Source of the DNA: Thiocystis violacea
GTDB taxonomy: Bacteria > Pseudomonadota > Gammaproteobacteria > Chromatiales > Chromatiaceae
DNA length: 64,000 nt
Direction: 5' to 3'
Assembly: GCF_016583565.1 (NCBI RefSeq)
Contig: NZ_NRRF01000006.1
Location: forward strand, 1 to 64,000
Shown: positions 7,248-16,830 of the stretch, piece after piece
Layout: the number at the start of each line of letters is the position of its first letter
Numbering within the stretch: the stretch's first letter is position 1
Program-made: the position numbers and the translations under genes
Notes under the pieces: model-generated
Databases searched by the model: none
What the model was told of the DNA's origin: nothing
Seen by the model: only the letters and a program-made list of their open reading frames with translations

Positions 7248-7359
7248 AGCGGCACCCCCAGTGCGCACTCAGCCGCGGCGAGCGGATGGGTTCGCGCTTG
7301 CCTCGGCCCTGAGCGCGCCTCGCGCCATCACGGCCCGACGCGACTGAGCCGAGCGGCGC

Positions 7360-8244
7360 TCAAGCGCCGCCGTCCTCCGCCGCCACCTTGAGCCCGTCGT
7401 CTGGATCCAGGCATTCGACGTTGAGCATATGCACGCGACGGCTGTCCGCGCGCACCACCGTGAAGCGGAAGCGACCCAGCTCGACGGCCTCGCCACGCTT
7501 GGGGAGGTGACCGAAGGCGTTGACGACCAGCCCGCCGATGGTGTTGAGCTCTTCGTCCGAAAAGTCGCTGCCGAAGTACTCGTTGAAGTCCTCGATGGCG
7601 GTGCGCGCCTTGGCGCTGAAGAGGTTGTCGCCGCGGCGGAAGATCCCCGAGCCTTCGTCATAGTCGTGCTCGTCGTCGATCTCGCCGACGATCTGCTCAA
7701 GCACGTCTTCGATGGTCACCAGACCGGCCGCGTTGCCGTACTCGTCGACCACGATCGCCATATGGTTGCGGCTGGAGCGAAACTCCTTGAGCAGCACGTT
7801 CAGCCGCTTGCTCTCGGGGACGAAGACGGCGGAGCGCAAGAGATCGCGGATGTTGAAGGCGCGTCGGCTGTTCTCCATGCAGAAGGCCAGCAGGTCCTTG
7901 GCGAGCAGGATGCCAACCACCTCGCCCTTGTCGTCCCCGGTGACCGGGAAGCGCGAGTGCGCCGACTTGACGGCGATCTGTAGGATCTTGTCGAGCGGAT
8001 CGTCCCGCCTGAGCGAAACCATCTCCGCGCGCGGAATCATGATGTCCCGCACCCGCAGATCCGAGACCTGCAACACCCCTTCGATCATGCTCAGGGCGTC
8101 CGTGTCCAACAATTCGCGCTGCCGCGCATCCTTCAACAGCTCGATGAGCTGCTCCTTGTCCTGCGGCTCGCCACCCAGCATCTGTCCCAGCTTCTCGAGC
8201 CAGTTGCGTGATCGCGAGCCCTCGCTAGATCGATCGCTCGTCAT
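7360..8244 (-). CDS. corC: CorC/YbeX-type CBS-domain protein
   Basis: The 294-residue protein has paired CBS domains (about 70-190, with RDIMIPRAEMVSL and IVVDEYGNAAGLVTIEDVLEQIVGEI) and a C-terminal CorC_HlyC domain (about 205-290). It lacks the membrane DUF21 domain, as in E. coli YbeX (292 residues). YbeX is linked to Mg/Co efflux and to ribosome metabolism through its neighbour YbeY. It is the last gene of miaB-phoH-ybeY-corC, starting 6 bases after the ybeY stop codon. Confidence 0.92.
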   Translation of the reverse strand: MTSDRSSEGSRSRNWLEKLGQMLGGEPQDKEQLIELLKDARQRELLDTDALSMIEGVLQVSDLRVRDIMIPRAEMVSLRRDDPLDKILQIAVKSAHSRFPVTGDDKGEVVGILLAKDLLAFCMENSRRAFNIRDLLRSAVFVPESKRLNVLLKEFRSSRNHMAIVVDEYGNAAGLVTIEDVLEQIVGEIDDEHDYDEGSGIFRRGDNLFSAKARTAIEDFNEYFGSDFSDEELNTIGGLVVNAFGHLPKRGEAVELGRFRFTVVRADSRRVHMLNVECLDPDDGLKVAAEDGGA

Positions 8245-8250
8245 GAGGTG

Positions 8251-8745
8251 TCAACAGTCCTCCAGGTCGTCCTGGCTTTCGTAGGGAGGGGGGAATCCTA
8301 ACCCGCCTAAGATGGTCGTTTCCAGCGCTTCCATCTCTGCGGCGTCAGGGTCGGTAATATGATCGTAATCAAGCAGATGCAAAACACCGTGAACGACCAT
8401 GTGCGCCCAATGCGCGCTCGCCTCCTTGCCCTGTTCCAGTGCCTCGCGCTGCACGACTTCGGCGCAGATCACGAGATCGCCGAGCAGGTCGGCAATGGGG
8501 TCGTCCGGACTCACGCCCGGCGGAAGATCGAAGGGGAATGAGAGGACATTGGTCGGCTTATCCAGCCCGCGATAGTGCAGGTTGAGCGACTGGCCCTCTT
8601 CGGGATCCACGAGGCGAATCGTCAAGGCGGCCCGCTCGCGGCGTCCCTCAAGGGCGGCCGAGACCCAATGGCGCAGCTGCGCGAGCGTCGGTAGACCCTC
8701 GCGGTCGGTTGCGATCTGTCGATCCAGATCCAAATCAAGTGCCAT
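8251..8745 (-). CDS. ybeY: Endoribonuclease YbeY
   Basis: A zinc-dependent single-strand endoribonuclease for 16S rRNA 3'-end maturation and ribosome quality control. The metal motif H3xH5xH is intact (His119, His123, His129 in [11 protein letters not shown]), and NVLSFPF marks the conserved core. The ATG at 8745 is preferred over a GTG at 8757 because AGGTGA lies 8 bases before it, overlapping the end of phoH. This gives 164 residues, near the family norm of about 155. Confidence 0.93.
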   Translation of the reverse strand: MALDLDLDRQIATDREGLPTLAQLRHWVSAALEGRRERAALTIRLVDPEEGQSLNLHYRGLDKPTNVLSFPFDLPPGVSPDDPIADLLGDLVICAEVVQREALEQGKEASAHWAHMVVHGVLHLLDYDHITDPDAAEMEALETTILGGLGFPPPYESQDDLEDC

Positions 8746-8753
8746 CGCGCGGA

Positions 8754-9752
8754 TCACCTGGAGGGCTTGCGCGTCTCCCCCGAGATGGGGTTCTCAAAGA
8801 CGTCGTAGGCATTGACGATGCGCTGAACCAGTGCGTGACGCACCACGTCGCGCGCGCTGAAGAAGGTGAAGCTGATGCCGTCGACATCCTTGAGGATCTC
8901 GACCGCCTGGCGCAGACCGGAGGGCTGGCCACGCGGCAGGTCGACCTGGGTGACGTCCCCCGTGATGACGGCGGTCGAGCCGAAGCCGATTCGTGTCAGG
9001 AACATCTTCATCTGCTCGGGTGTCGTGTTCTGAGCCTCGTCCAGGATGATGAAGGATTCATTGAGCGTTCGGCCACGCATATAGGCCAGGGGTGCGACCT
9101 CGATCACGTTTCGCTCGATCAGCTTGTTGACCTTCTCGAAGCCTAGCATCTCGAAGAGCGCGTCGTAGAGCGGGCGCAGATAGGGGTCGATCTTCTGGGC
9201 CAGGTCGCCGGGCAGGAAGCCGAGCCGCTCGCCCGCCTCGACGGCCGGGCGCACCAAGAGCAGGCGGCGCACGCGGTCGGACTCCAGCGCCTCGACCGCG
9301 CAGGCGACGGCCAGGTAGGTCTTGCCGGTACCCGCCGGCCCCACACCGAAATTGATGTCGTGCTTGAGGATGGCGTGCAGGTATTCCTGCTGATTCGGCC
9401 CACGCGCCCGAATGAGGCCGCGCTTGGTCTTGATGATGACCTCGGGCAGACGGTCCGCGACCTGCTCGGACAAGGCGTCCACACCGGCCTGCTGCAAGGA
9501 GAGATGGATCTTCTCGGGCGTCAGGACCTCCTCCGCGGCCTGGGCGTAGAGCTCACGCAGCAGCTGCTCGCCGACGCGCACGGAGGCCTGCTCGCCGATG
9601 AGGCGGAAGCTGACGCCGCGATTGTTGATCTCGATGCCGAGCCTGCGCTCCAACTGCCGCAGGTGCTGGTCGAGCTGGCCGCAGAGGTTGGCGAGCCGGG
9701 CGTTGTCCTCGGGTTCGAGCACGAGGTCGAAAGTCTGGGGTTGAATGGCCAA
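8754..9752 (-). CDS. ybeZ: PhoH-like ATPase (YbeZ)
   Basis: The 332-residue protein has a Walker A motif GPAGTGKT (138-145) and Walker [10 protein letters not shown], plus an N-terminal KH-like region of about 100 residues. PhoH/YbeZ proteins are ATPases with predicted RNA-helicase-like activity that partner YbeY. Its position between miaB and ybeY is the standard gammaproteobacterial order. The gap to miaB is 12 bases, so the genes are surely cotranscribed. Confidence 0.93.
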   Translation of the reverse strand: MAIQPQTFDLVLEPEDNARLANLCGQLDQHLRQLERRLGIEINNRGVSFRLIGEQASVRVGEQLLRELYAQAAEEVLTPEKIHLSLQQAGVDALSEQVADRLPEVIIKTKRGLIRARGPNQQEYLHAILKHDINFGVGPAGTGKTYLAVACAVEALESDRVRRLLLVRPAVEAGERLGFLPGDLAQKIDPYLRPLYDALFEMLGFEKVNKLIERNVIEVAPLAYMRGRTLNESFIILDEAQNTTPEQMKMFLTRIGFGSTAVITGDVTQVDLPRGQPSGLRQAVEILKDVDGISFTFFSARDVVRHALVQRIVNAYDVFENPISGETRKPSR

Positions 9753-9764
9753 GTAGAAGTCGAA

Positions 9765-11096
9765 TCAGCGCGTCAGATGCCCACGGAGCGAGTTGGGCAG
9801 GGCCTCGGAGATGGTCAGGTCGACGAACCGGCCGATGAGGTCCGGAGTACCGTCGAAATTGACCACGCGATTGTTCTCGGTGCGACCGGCGAGCTGGTCG
9901 GGATCCTTGTGGGACGCGCCTTCGACCAGCACGCGCTGCAGGGTGCCGACCATCTGGCGACTGATACGCTGCGCATTGGTGTTGATGCGCTGCTGCAGTC
10001 GTTCCAGGCGCGCTTTCTTGACGGCCAGCGGGACGTCGTCCGGATAGTCCGCGGCCGGCGTGCCTGGGCGGCGGCTGTAGATGAAGCTGAAGCTGTGGTC
10101 GAAGCCGATCTGTTCGACCAGGTCGAGCGTCGCCGCGAAGTCGTCCTCGGTCTCGCCGGGAAAGCCGACGATGAAATCGGAGGAGAGGCAGAGGTCGGGA
10201 CGCGCCTGCCGCAGACGGTGGATCTTGGAACGATACTCCAGAACCGTGTGGCCGCGCTTCATGGCGGTCAAGATGCGGTCCGAGCCGGACTGCACCGGCA
10301 GGTGCAGGAAGCTCACCAGCTGCGGCACCTCCGCGAAGACCTGGATCAGCTCATCCGTGAATTCGACCGGATGGCTGGTGGTGAAGCGGATGCGCTCGAT
10401 GCCCTCGATCGCCGCCACATAGCGAATGAGCAGCGCCAGGTCGGCGGTCTCGCCCTCGGATTCGGCCATTGGGCCGCGGTAGGCATTGACGTTCTGGCCC
10501 AGGAGATTGATCTCGCGCACGCCCTGCTCGGCCAGATCCGCGACCTCGGCGATCACGTCATCGAAGGGCCGGCTGATCTCTTCACCGCGCGTGAAGGGCA
10601 CGATGCAATAGGTGCAGTACTTGGAGCAGCCTTCCATGACCGAGACGAAGGCCGTCGGCCCCTCGGCCTTCTGTGCCGGGAGACAATCGAACTTCTCGAT
10701 CTCCGGGAAGGAGACGTCGACCTGGGGACGGCGGCTGGCCTCCAGATCCTTGAGCATCCGCGGCAGCCTGTGCAGGGTCTGGGGACCAAACACCAGATCC
10801 ACGAAGGGCGCGCGGGCACGGATCGCCTCGCCTTCCTGGCTCGCCACACAGCCGCCGACGCCGATGACCAGCTCGGGCCGCTTGAGCTTCCACGGCCGCC
10901 AGCGTCCGAGCTGGGAGAACACCTTCTCCTGCGCCTTCTCGCGCACGGAGCAGGTGTTGAGCAACAGCACATCCGCCTCTTCCGGCTGGTCCGTCAGCTC
11001 CAGGCCGGCGCCAACGCGCAACGCATCCGCCATGCGGGCGGAGTCGTACTCGTTCATCTGGCAGCCGAAGGTTTGGATGTAGAGCTTACGAGGCAT
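9765..11096 (-). CDS. miaB: tRNA-2-methylthio-N6-isopentenyladenosine synthase MiaB
   Basis: A radical-SAM methylthiotransferase that modifies A37 of tRNAs reading UNN codons. The 443-residue chain has the UPF0004 domain with three Fe-S cysteines (Cys12, Cys49, Cys83), the radical-SAM triad Cys157/Cys161/Cys164 (GCSKYCTYC), and a C-terminal TRAM domain. The length equals typical MiaB. It is the first gene of the operon; the 200 bases upstream hold only an inverted repeat. Confidence 0.96.
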   Translation of the reverse strand: MPRKLYIQTFGCQMNEYDSARMADALRVGAGLELTDQPEEADVLLLNTCSVREKAQEKVFSQLGRWRPWKLKRPELVIGVGGCVASQEGEAIRARAPFVDLVFGPQTLHRLPRMLKDLEASRRPQVDVSFPEIEKFDCLPAQKAEGPTAFVSVMEGCSKYCTYCIVPFTRGEEISRPFDDVIAEVADLAEQGVREINLLGQNVNAYRGPMAESEGETADLALLIRYVAAIEGIERIRFTTSHPVEFTDELIQVFAEVPQLVSFLHLPVQSGSDRILTAMKRGHTVLEYRSKIHRLRQARPDLCLSSDFIVGFPGETEDDFAATLDLVEQIGFDHSFSFIYSRRPGTPAADYPDDVPLAVKKARLERLQQRINTNAQRISRQMVGTLQRVLVEGASHKDPDQLAGRTENNRVVNFDGTPDLIGRFVDLTISEALPNSLRGHLTR

Positions 11097-11241
11097 GAAA
11101 GTCCGCCGGCGAAGGCAGTGAGTCGAGATAACCAGGGTGGGGACGGATAGGGTTAGGCGGAAGGACTGTCAACCCATAACCAGGATCGGACAGGGATCGC
11201 AAGGGCGCGTATCCTGATGAATCAGCGGCTTAGTGTCAACC

Positions 11242-11285
11242 CCAGGGATAGCGCCATGGCGCATCCCCGAAGCGGCCATCCCTGG
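11242..11285. repeat. Inverted repeat downstream of the Asp-box gene
   Basis: CCAGGGAT (11242-11249) and ATCCCTGG (11278-11285) flank a GC-rich interior that contains GCGCCATGGCGC. It may end transcription of the minus-strand gene at 11305, but no T-run follows. Confidence 0.4.
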
Positions 11286-11304
11286 CATGGTTTCCAGGAA
11301 AGGC

Positions 11305-13065
11305 TCAATAGCGCGTGTAGCTGAAGTCACCGATCTCGTTGCGGTACTCCTTGAACCAGTCGCCGTCGATGTAGATCCAGGTTTCCTCGACCCTGGTCGA
11401 GGTCGGCGGACGGCTGTAGGTACCGCCTCGCGGCAGCTTCAACAGCGGGATCTCATAGTTGAACTCCACCGCCACTCGGGCCAGATTCCCCGCGACCCTG
11501 GCGTCCTGGACGCTGAAACTGTGATGTTTGACCCGCCCGGACTGGCCGACGTAGTCGCCTTCACGCATGCGGCGCCTGAAGTAGGGATCGAAGAGGGCGA
11601 AGGCGCTGGCGTAGTCAGCCTTCACCAGGGCGCCCCAGAATTCAGCGGCGCGCAACTCAAGGCGGGCCTTCTTTTCAGCGGAGCCAAGGTCGTTCAGGCC
11701 GGTCTCGGGCGCTGCCGGCGGCTCGCTCGGCAGGGCGTGAAGATAGAGATCGGCCGTCGCAAGGCCATCGTCGCGGTAACGTGCCGCCAGCTGCCAGAAG
11801 CCGGTGTCCGACGGCCGCAGATTGCTGACGAAGGGGAAGAGCACATCCTCGGCGACGCCAGGCGCGTCGAGCGGCAGATCCTGCGCCAGCCAGGTCGCCC
11901 CATGATCGGTCGAGCGATTGTAGTAGAGATCGCCACGCAGATTCCGGTAATCGTTCCAGGCGACCAGGACAGACCCGTCTCGCCCCAAGGCAATCTGCGG
12001 GAAGTTGTCCTGGGTGATGTCGAACGGATAGTGCCTGAAGGGGCGGATGGGTTCCCAACTGACGCCGCCATCCGTGGAGCGGGTGAAGAAGACATGATTC
12101 TTGCGCGGCTGATCCGTCTGCCGCGCGCCGCGGGCGCTGAAGACCAGGTAGACGTAATCACCCTGCGCCTTCAGATCCATGGACCCGATGTCATAGATGT
12201 CGCTGCCCGGGAAGGCATAGGTCTTCCAGCCGTCGCCGTCGCGCACCGCCGATTCCAGTCTGTACTGGTTGCCATAACCGCCAAACCACACCGCCAGCGG
12301 CTCCCCCCGGACCTCGGTCGCGGCGATTAGCAGCACGCTGCCGATCGGCTTGACCGGCTCGGCCGGCGTCCAGCCGAGCGCATCGTCACTTTGGGCGTGG
12401 ACGAGCAGCGTCTCGCCTCCCCGACGGGCGTCGGCGAAGACATGCGCACGCCCGCCCGCCATGGTCAAGGCGGGCCAAAAGCCAGTGTCGTACCCGGCGG
12501 TCAGGCGCTGGACATCGCCCCAGCGCTGCCCGCCGTCCTTGGAGCGACGCGCATAAAGGTGGTAGTTGGGTGTTGCCTCGGGAGCGGATTCGCCCGACGC
12601 CACTCCATCGACATCCGGCGCATCGCCGAGCCAGACGACGGAGAGCTGACCCTCGGCATCTCCCGTGAGCCGGATGCGCGGCAGCGGCCGGGACGCCGAG
12701 TCGAGCGCAACGCTGTCCGACCAGCCCGCGTCCCCATGCAGACCGCGAATCTCGATCGCTGGCGGCGCACCCGGCTGCCCGTTCAGCCAAGCGGCGTAGA
12801 GGTTCTCACCGAAGGCCTCCAGCACGAAGCCTGCGGCCTTGGCGTCAGGCGCGGTCAGGGTCTGGATGCTGGCGTCGGGGTGGCGGACCAGGAGCCGCCC
12901 CGCATCGTCGCCATAGGCGACGTAGGGCTTGCCAGTCGCGGTCGCGGCCAGCCTGGGTGTCTGTTTGGGGCTGAAGGTTTCAGGGTTGACGCGCCACTCC
13001 TGCGCGTCCGCTACGATAAGCGGCGAGACCAAGAGTCCCGCCGCCACAAGCAGGGTTCGCAGCAT
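11305..13065 (-). CDS. Secreted Asp-box (BNR/sialidase-fold) repeat protein
   Basis: The 586-residue protein starts with a signal peptide (MLRTLLVAAGLLVSPLIVADA) and contains three Asp-box motifs of the S-x-D-x-G-x-x-W type (SKDGGQRW, STDGGVSW, STDHGATW), typical of sialidase-like beta-propellers. A C-terminal region of about 150 residues (AEFWGALVKADYASAFALFD onward) looks like a separate small domain. No sialidase Arg triad is evident to me, so enzymatic function is not claimed. ATG 13065 is chosen because it sits at the signal peptide; longer frames add an implausible stretch. It starts 4 bases after the stop codon of the upstream secreted-protein gene. Confidence 0.7.
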   Translation of the reverse strand: MLRTLLVAAGLLVSPLIVADAQEWRVNPETFSPKQTPRLAATATGKPYVAYGDDAGRLLVRHPDASIQTLTAPDAKAAGFVLEAFGENLYAAWLNGQPGAPPAIEIRGLHGDAGWSDSVALDSASRPLPRIRLTGDAEGQLSVVWLGDAPDVDGVASGESAPEATPNYHLYARRSKDGGQRWGDVQRLTAGYDTGFWPALTMAGGRAHVFADARRGGETLLVHAQSDDALGWTPAEPVKPIGSVLLIAATEVRGEPLAVWFGGYGNQYRLESAVRDGDGWKTYAFPGSDIYDIGSMDLKAQGDYVYLVFSARGARQTDQPRKNHVFFTRSTDGGVSWEPIRPFRHYPFDITQDNFPQIALGRDGSVLVAWNDYRNLRGDLYYNRSTDHGATWLAQDLPLDAPGVAEDVLFPFVSNLRPSDTGFWQLAARYRDDGLATADLYLHALPSEPPAAPETGLNDLGSAEKKARLELRAAEFWGALVKADYASAFALFDPYFRRRMREGDYVGQSGRVKHHSFSVQDARVAGNLARVAVEFNYEIPLLKLPRGGTYSRPPTSTRVEETWIYIDGDWFKEYRNEIGDFSYTRY

Positions 13066-13069
13066 ATGG

Positions 13070-14194
13070 CTAAAAAAGGCTCGTCCCCGCGAGCCCGATG
13101 TTGCGCAACCAGAGACCATTGTTCACCGTGCCCGTGAAGCTGGTGGAGCCATCCGGCGAGATGGTCGAGGTCGCGAAGCCATCGACCAGGTTGTATTCCA
13201 GCTTGAGCACCACGGCCGAATCCTCGACGTTCCCGGAGGTGCCTGAGCGGATCTGCACATAGCCCCAGCCGCCCTGGTTGGAAACCTGATTGACCACGGC
13301 CTGCGGCAGGATATCCGTCATGTCGACGGCGCCCGTGCAGACCACGTTCTTGGCCGCGGTCGGCAAGGGCGCGGGCGCGAAGGGCTCGGAGCGCACCACG
13401 GTATCGCGGTCAATCATGCCCGCGAGCGTGCCAGCCCTATCGGGAGAAATGTAGATACTGACGCTGCAGGTTTCGCAATCGCGCTGGGTGCGCCCGCCCG
13501 CCCCATCCGAGACGGGCGTGACGAAGAAGCGCGTGGTCCATTCGCTCGGCGGCAGCAAGGCGACCCCGGCGACCCCCGTACCGATTCCCTGATCCAAGAT
13601 CTCGCCGAGAAAGGCCAGTAACCCACCCTGGTTGCCCAACACCGGCCCATCCAGCGCTGTGTTCAGCGCGCGATAGCCAAAGGCCGCGCCACCCGCGATC
13701 TCAAGCATGATCGCCTCGCCATAGAGATCGGCGCCCGTTCCACCTTCACTGCTGGTATCGCCATCGTCGACGATCAGGAATCCACGCGCCACGCCCGTGT
13801 TGTTGGTACTGAACTGCACCGCCCCATAGGGCGCCAGGGTTTGTGGATCGTTGAAAAGCGGCCCGCTCCCCTCGCTGGCCAGAAAGACCCCGGAGGCATC
13901 GAAGGTCACCATGTCGTTGGCGCGCCCGGATGCCGCAACCTGCTTGATGCCCTCGTCCACGCAGGGCGTGGCCAGATCCGGGGACTTGGTGAAGTAGTTG
14001 AGATTCACCACCCCTTGGGGATCCTTGTTCACAACGGACACGATGGTCGCAACCGCCGAACTCCGAGTCATCACGGGGAACAGCATTGCATCCGCGTTCG
14101 CGACCTGCTGAACGGCGGCGGTCATGGCGACCACGCCCGTCACGCCGAGCGCCTTCGCCGTCTGAAAGCCACGCGCACCAATCGACTTTTTCAT
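13070..14194 (-). CDS. Secreted protein of unknown function (374 aa)
   Basis: An N-terminal signal peptide (about 1-36, MKKSIGARGFQ then hydrophobic, ending VANADA) precedes a Gly/Thr/Asp-rich beta-type sequence with little helix. Four or more cysteines (C78, CETC near 240, CTG near 284) suggest disulfides outside the cytoplasm. I do not recognise a family. The gene heads a two-gene operon with the Asp-box protein, so the two products may act together at the cell surface. GGAGG lies a few bases upstream of the ATG. Confidence 0.65.
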   Translation of the reverse strand: MKKSIGARGFQTAKALGVTGVVAMTAAVQQVANADAMLFPVMTRSSAVATIVSVVNKDPQGVVNLNYFTKSPDLATPCVDEGIKQVAASGRANDMVTFDASGVFLASEGSGPLFNDPQTLAPYGAVQFSTNNTGVARGFLIVDDGDTSSEGGTGADLYGEAIMLEIAGGAAFGYRALNTALDGPVLGNQGGLLAFLGEILDQGIGTGVAGVALLPPSEWTTRFFVTPVSDGAGGRTQRDCETCSVSIYISPDRAGTLAGMIDRDTVVRSEPFAPAPLPTAAKNVVCTGAVDMTDILPQAVVNQVSNQGGWGYVQIRSGTSGNVEDSAVVLKLEYNLVDGFATSTISPDGSTSFTGTVNNGLWLRNIGLAGTSLF

Positions 14195-14384
14195 ACGAGC
14201 CTCCTCCAGCGTTGTTGAATCCTGTTCTCAGGGAGTCGGGCCAAAGCGACCGGGCTCCCCATCAAGACCTCTCATCATCAGCCTAGGCGTCAACTCGGGT
14301 ATCTTCAAGTCGTCTACAGTCATGGAGCACGCTTCGTGCGGATCACCGAGAACCCCGCCAACACAAGGCTTCACCTCGGCCAAC

Positions 14385-14398
14385 TTGATCTCGATCAA
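14385..14398. promoter_or_regulatory. FNR-type binding site upstream of nrdD
   Basis: TTGATCTCGATCAA is a perfect match to the FNR consensus TTGAT-N4-ATCAA. Its centre (14391.5) is about 41.5 bases before the start of transcription implied by a -10-like CATCAT at 14421-14426, the class II activator position. This fits oxygen-responsive activation of the anaerobic reductase. Confidence 0.75.
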
Positions 14399-14417
14399 TA
14401 AAGCATCGACTTGCGCG

Positions 14418-14464
14418 ACACATCATCTAGTTGGCGTTAAACTCCGCACCACAAGATATAGTGC
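14418..14464. promoter_or_regulatory. Paired NrdR boxes upstream of nrdD
   Basis: ACACATCATCTAGTTG (14418-14433) and CCACAAGATATAGTGC (14449-14464) resemble the NrdR box. They start 31 bases apart with a 15-base linker, the three-turn spacing known for NrdR repression of ribonucleotide reductase genes. The first box overlaps the putative -10 region. Confidence 0.7.
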
Positions 14465-14482
14465 AAACATCAGAGAACCACC

Positions 14483-16537
14483 ATGGGAACCGGTCAGCCA
14501 AACTTTCCAACGCTGCCGACGCGCGTCCTCAAGCGCGACGGCATCGAAGTCCGTTTCGACGCCTCCAAGATCGAGTCCGCGATCCTGCGCGCCGGGCAGG
14601 CAACTGGGGAGTTCGGCCCATTGGAGGCCGGCCTGCTCACCGCCCAGGTCGTCAAGGTTCTCGCCCACCGTTTCGGTGAGGGGCGCCTGCCCGAAATCGA
14701 AGACATTCAGGACGTCGTCGAGCAGACGCTGATCAGCGCCAACCACTTCGAAACCGCGCGCTCCTACATCGTCTACCGCGAGCAGCACAAGAAGCTGCGC
14801 ACCGACAGCCGTACCCTGGTCGACGTCGGCGGCTCCATCAATGAGTATCTGGACCGCTCCGACTGGCGCGTCGCGGCCAATGCCAACCAGGGCTACTCGC
14901 TCGGCGGGCTCATCCTCAACACCTCGGGCAAGATGATCGCCAATTACTGGCTGAATCACGTCTACCCGCCCGAGATCGGCCAGGCCCACCGCGAAGGCGA
15001 TTTCCACATCCATGACCTCGACATGCTCGCCGGATACTGCGCCGGCTGGTCGCTGCGCACCCTGCTCAACGAGGGCCTGAACGGCGTTCCGGGCAAGGTG
15101 GAGGCGAGCGCACCCAAGCACATGTCGTCCGCCGTCGGCCAGATCGTCAACTTCCTCGGCACCCTTCAGAACGAGTGGGCCGGCGCCCAGGCGTTCTCGA
15201 GCTTCGATACCTACATGGCCGCCTTCGTGCGCGTCGACGGGCTCGACTACCCGCACGTCAAGCAGGCCATCCAGGAGCTGATCTACAACCTCAACGTGCC
15301 CTCGCGCTGGGGCTGTCAGACGCCCTTCACCAACCTGACCTTCGACTGGGTCTGCCCGGAAGACCTGCGCGAGCAAGTGCCGGTGATTGCGGGCGTGGAG
15401 CAGCCCTTCACCTATGGCGACCTCCAGGTTGAGATGGACATGATCAACCGCGCCTACATCGAGGTCATGACCGAGGGCGACGCCAAGGGCCGGATCTTCA
15501 CCTTCCCGATCCCGACCTACAACATCACCCCGGATTTCCCCTGGGAGAGCGAGAACGCCGAACTGCTGTTCGAGATGACCGCGAAGTACGGCCTGCCCTA
15601 CTTCCAGAACTTCATCAACTCCGAGCTGACGCCCAACATGGTGCGTTCCATGTGCTGCCGGCTGCAGCTCGACCTGCGCGAACTCCTCAAGCGCGGCAAC
15701 GGGCTCTTCGGCTCGGCGGAACAGACCGGATCACTGGGCGTCGTCACCATCAACTGCGCGCGGCTCGGCCACACCCATAAGGGCGACGAGGCCGGTCTGC
15801 TGGCGCGTCTCGACGCGCTGCTGGACATCGCGCGCAACAGCCTGGAGATCAAGCGCAAGGTCATCAAGCGGCACATGGACGCCGGGCTCTTCCCCTATAC
15901 CAAGCGCTATCTCGGCACCCTGCGGAATCACTTCTCGACCATCGGCATCAATGGCGTCAACGAGATGATCCGCAACTTCTCCGGCGACGCGGACGACATC
16001 ACGACCCCGACCGGCCATGCCCTCGCCTGCCGCCTGCTCGACCATGTGCGGACCCGCATGGTCGAGTTCCAGGAAAGCACCGGGAGCATGTACAACCTGG
16101 AGGCCACCCCAGCGGAGGGGACCACCTACCGCTTCGCCCGCGAGGACCAGAAGCGCTTCCCCGGCATCATCCAGGCCGGCACGCGGGAGACGCCCTACTA
16201 CACCAACAGCTCGCAGCTGCCGGTCGGTCACACGGACGACCCCTTCGAGGCGCTGGCCATGCAGGAAGCCCTGCAGAGCAAGTACACCGGCGGCACCGTG
16301 CTGCACCTCTACATGAGCGAGCAGATCTCCTCGACCGAGGCGTGCAAGCGGCTGGTGCGGCGCTCGCTGGAGGGCTTCCGCCTGCCCTACATCACGGTCA
16401 CCCCGGTGTTCTCCATCTGCCCCAAACACGGCTATATCGCCGGCGAGCACCCCTATTGCCCGATCTGCGACCAAGAGCTGATCGCACGCAAGCTGGCCAA
16501 GCAAGACACCCCGGCGCTCCAGGCCGCCACCGAATGA
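14483..16537 (+). CDS. nrdD: Anaerobic ribonucleoside-triphosphate reductase, large part lacking the glycyl-radical loop
   Basis: Class III reductase making dNTPs without oxygen. The 684-residue chain starts with an ATP-cone (about 12-105) and contains the substrate-site region FHIHDLDMLAGYCAGWS (Cys near 186) and RSMCCRLQLD (Cys near 391). It ends with a zinc-type knuckle (Cys646, Cys659, Cys662). It stops 22 residues after that, before the RVxGY glycyl-radical segment that should close the protein. That segment is encoded separately at 16597. The stop is TGA at 16535-16537. Confidence 0.93.
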   Translation: MGTGQPNFPTLPTRVLKRDGIEVRFDASKIESAILRAGQATGEFGPLEAGLLTAQVVKVLAHRFGEGRLPEIEDIQDVVEQTLISANHFETARSYIVYREQHKKLRTDSRTLVDVGGSINEYLDRSDWRVAANANQGYSLGGLILNTSGKMIANYWLNHVYPPEIGQAHREGDFHIHDLDMLAGYCAGWSLRTLLNEGLNGVPGKVEASAPKHMSSAVGQIVNFLGTLQNEWAGAQAFSSFDTYMAAFVRVDGLDYPHVKQAIQELIYNLNVPSRWGCQTPFTNLTFDWVCPEDLREQVPVIAGVEQPFTYGDLQVEMDMINRAYIEVMTEGDAKGRIFTFPIPTYNITPDFPWESENAELLFEMTAKYGLPYFQNFINSELTPNMVRSMCCRLQLDLRELLKRGNGLFGSAEQTGSLGVVTINCARLGHTHKGDEAGLLARLDALLDIARNSLEIKRKVIKRHMDAGLFPYTKRYLGTLRNHFSTIGINGVNEMIRNFSGDADDITTPTGHALACRLLDHVRTRMVEFQESTGSMYNLEATPAEGTTYRFAREDQKRFPGIIQAGTRETPYYTNSSQLPVGHTDDPFEALAMQEALQSKYTGGTVLHLYMSEQISSTEACKRLVRRSLEGFRLPYITVTPVFSICPKHGYIAGEHPYCPICDQELIARKLAKQDTPALQAATE

Positions 16538-16596
16538 ATCAAGCACCGAACCGTCCAATCACCCCCCCAATGAACCCCAACCAGGAGCAGCACGCC

Positions 16597-16788
16597 ATGA
16601 CCGACGCAACCATCCAACTCGACGATACAGAACGGACGCCTTGCGAGGTCTGGACCCGCGTCATGGGCTACCACCGCCCGGTCTCCGCCTTCAACACCGG
16701 TAAGCGCGCCGAGCATGCCGACCGCTGCTACTTCAACGAGCAGCCGAAGGGCGCGCCGCAGCGCCGCGAGCAGTTGGTGGCGGCCTAA
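16597..16788 (+). CDS. Stand-alone glycyl-radical domain of the anaerobic reductase
   Basis: The 63-residue protein contains RVMGYHRPVSAFNTGK (21-36), the C-terminal glycyl-radical signature of NrdD with Gly24 as the radical site, plus upstream RTPCEVW. AGGAG (16583-16587) lies 9 bases before this ATG, so it has its own translation start. The same frame also opens at ATG 16534, overlapping the nrdD stop as ATGA. It is thus not in frame with nrdD but tightly coupled. Function requires NrdG to generate the radical and presumably docking onto the large chain. Confidence 0.85.
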   Translation: MTDATIQLDDTERTPCEVWTRVMGYHRPVSAFNTGKRAEHADRCYFNEQPKGAPQRREQLVAA

Positions 16789-16830
16789 TCTCCCCCTGGC
16801 CGCCGCCGCTCGGCGGCCAACGCACCTGCC

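Noticed and set aside
9360..11150. A 596-codon open frame antisense to phoH and miaB
   Set aside because: Shadow of two conserved genes with intact motifs; the predicted protein is Asp/Gly/Leu-rich without domains.
16534..16597. Sequencing frameshift as the cause of the NrdD split
   Set aside because: The small gene has its own AGGAG and ATG, and the linker does not resemble NrdD in any frame. It remains a possibility that resequencing could exclude.
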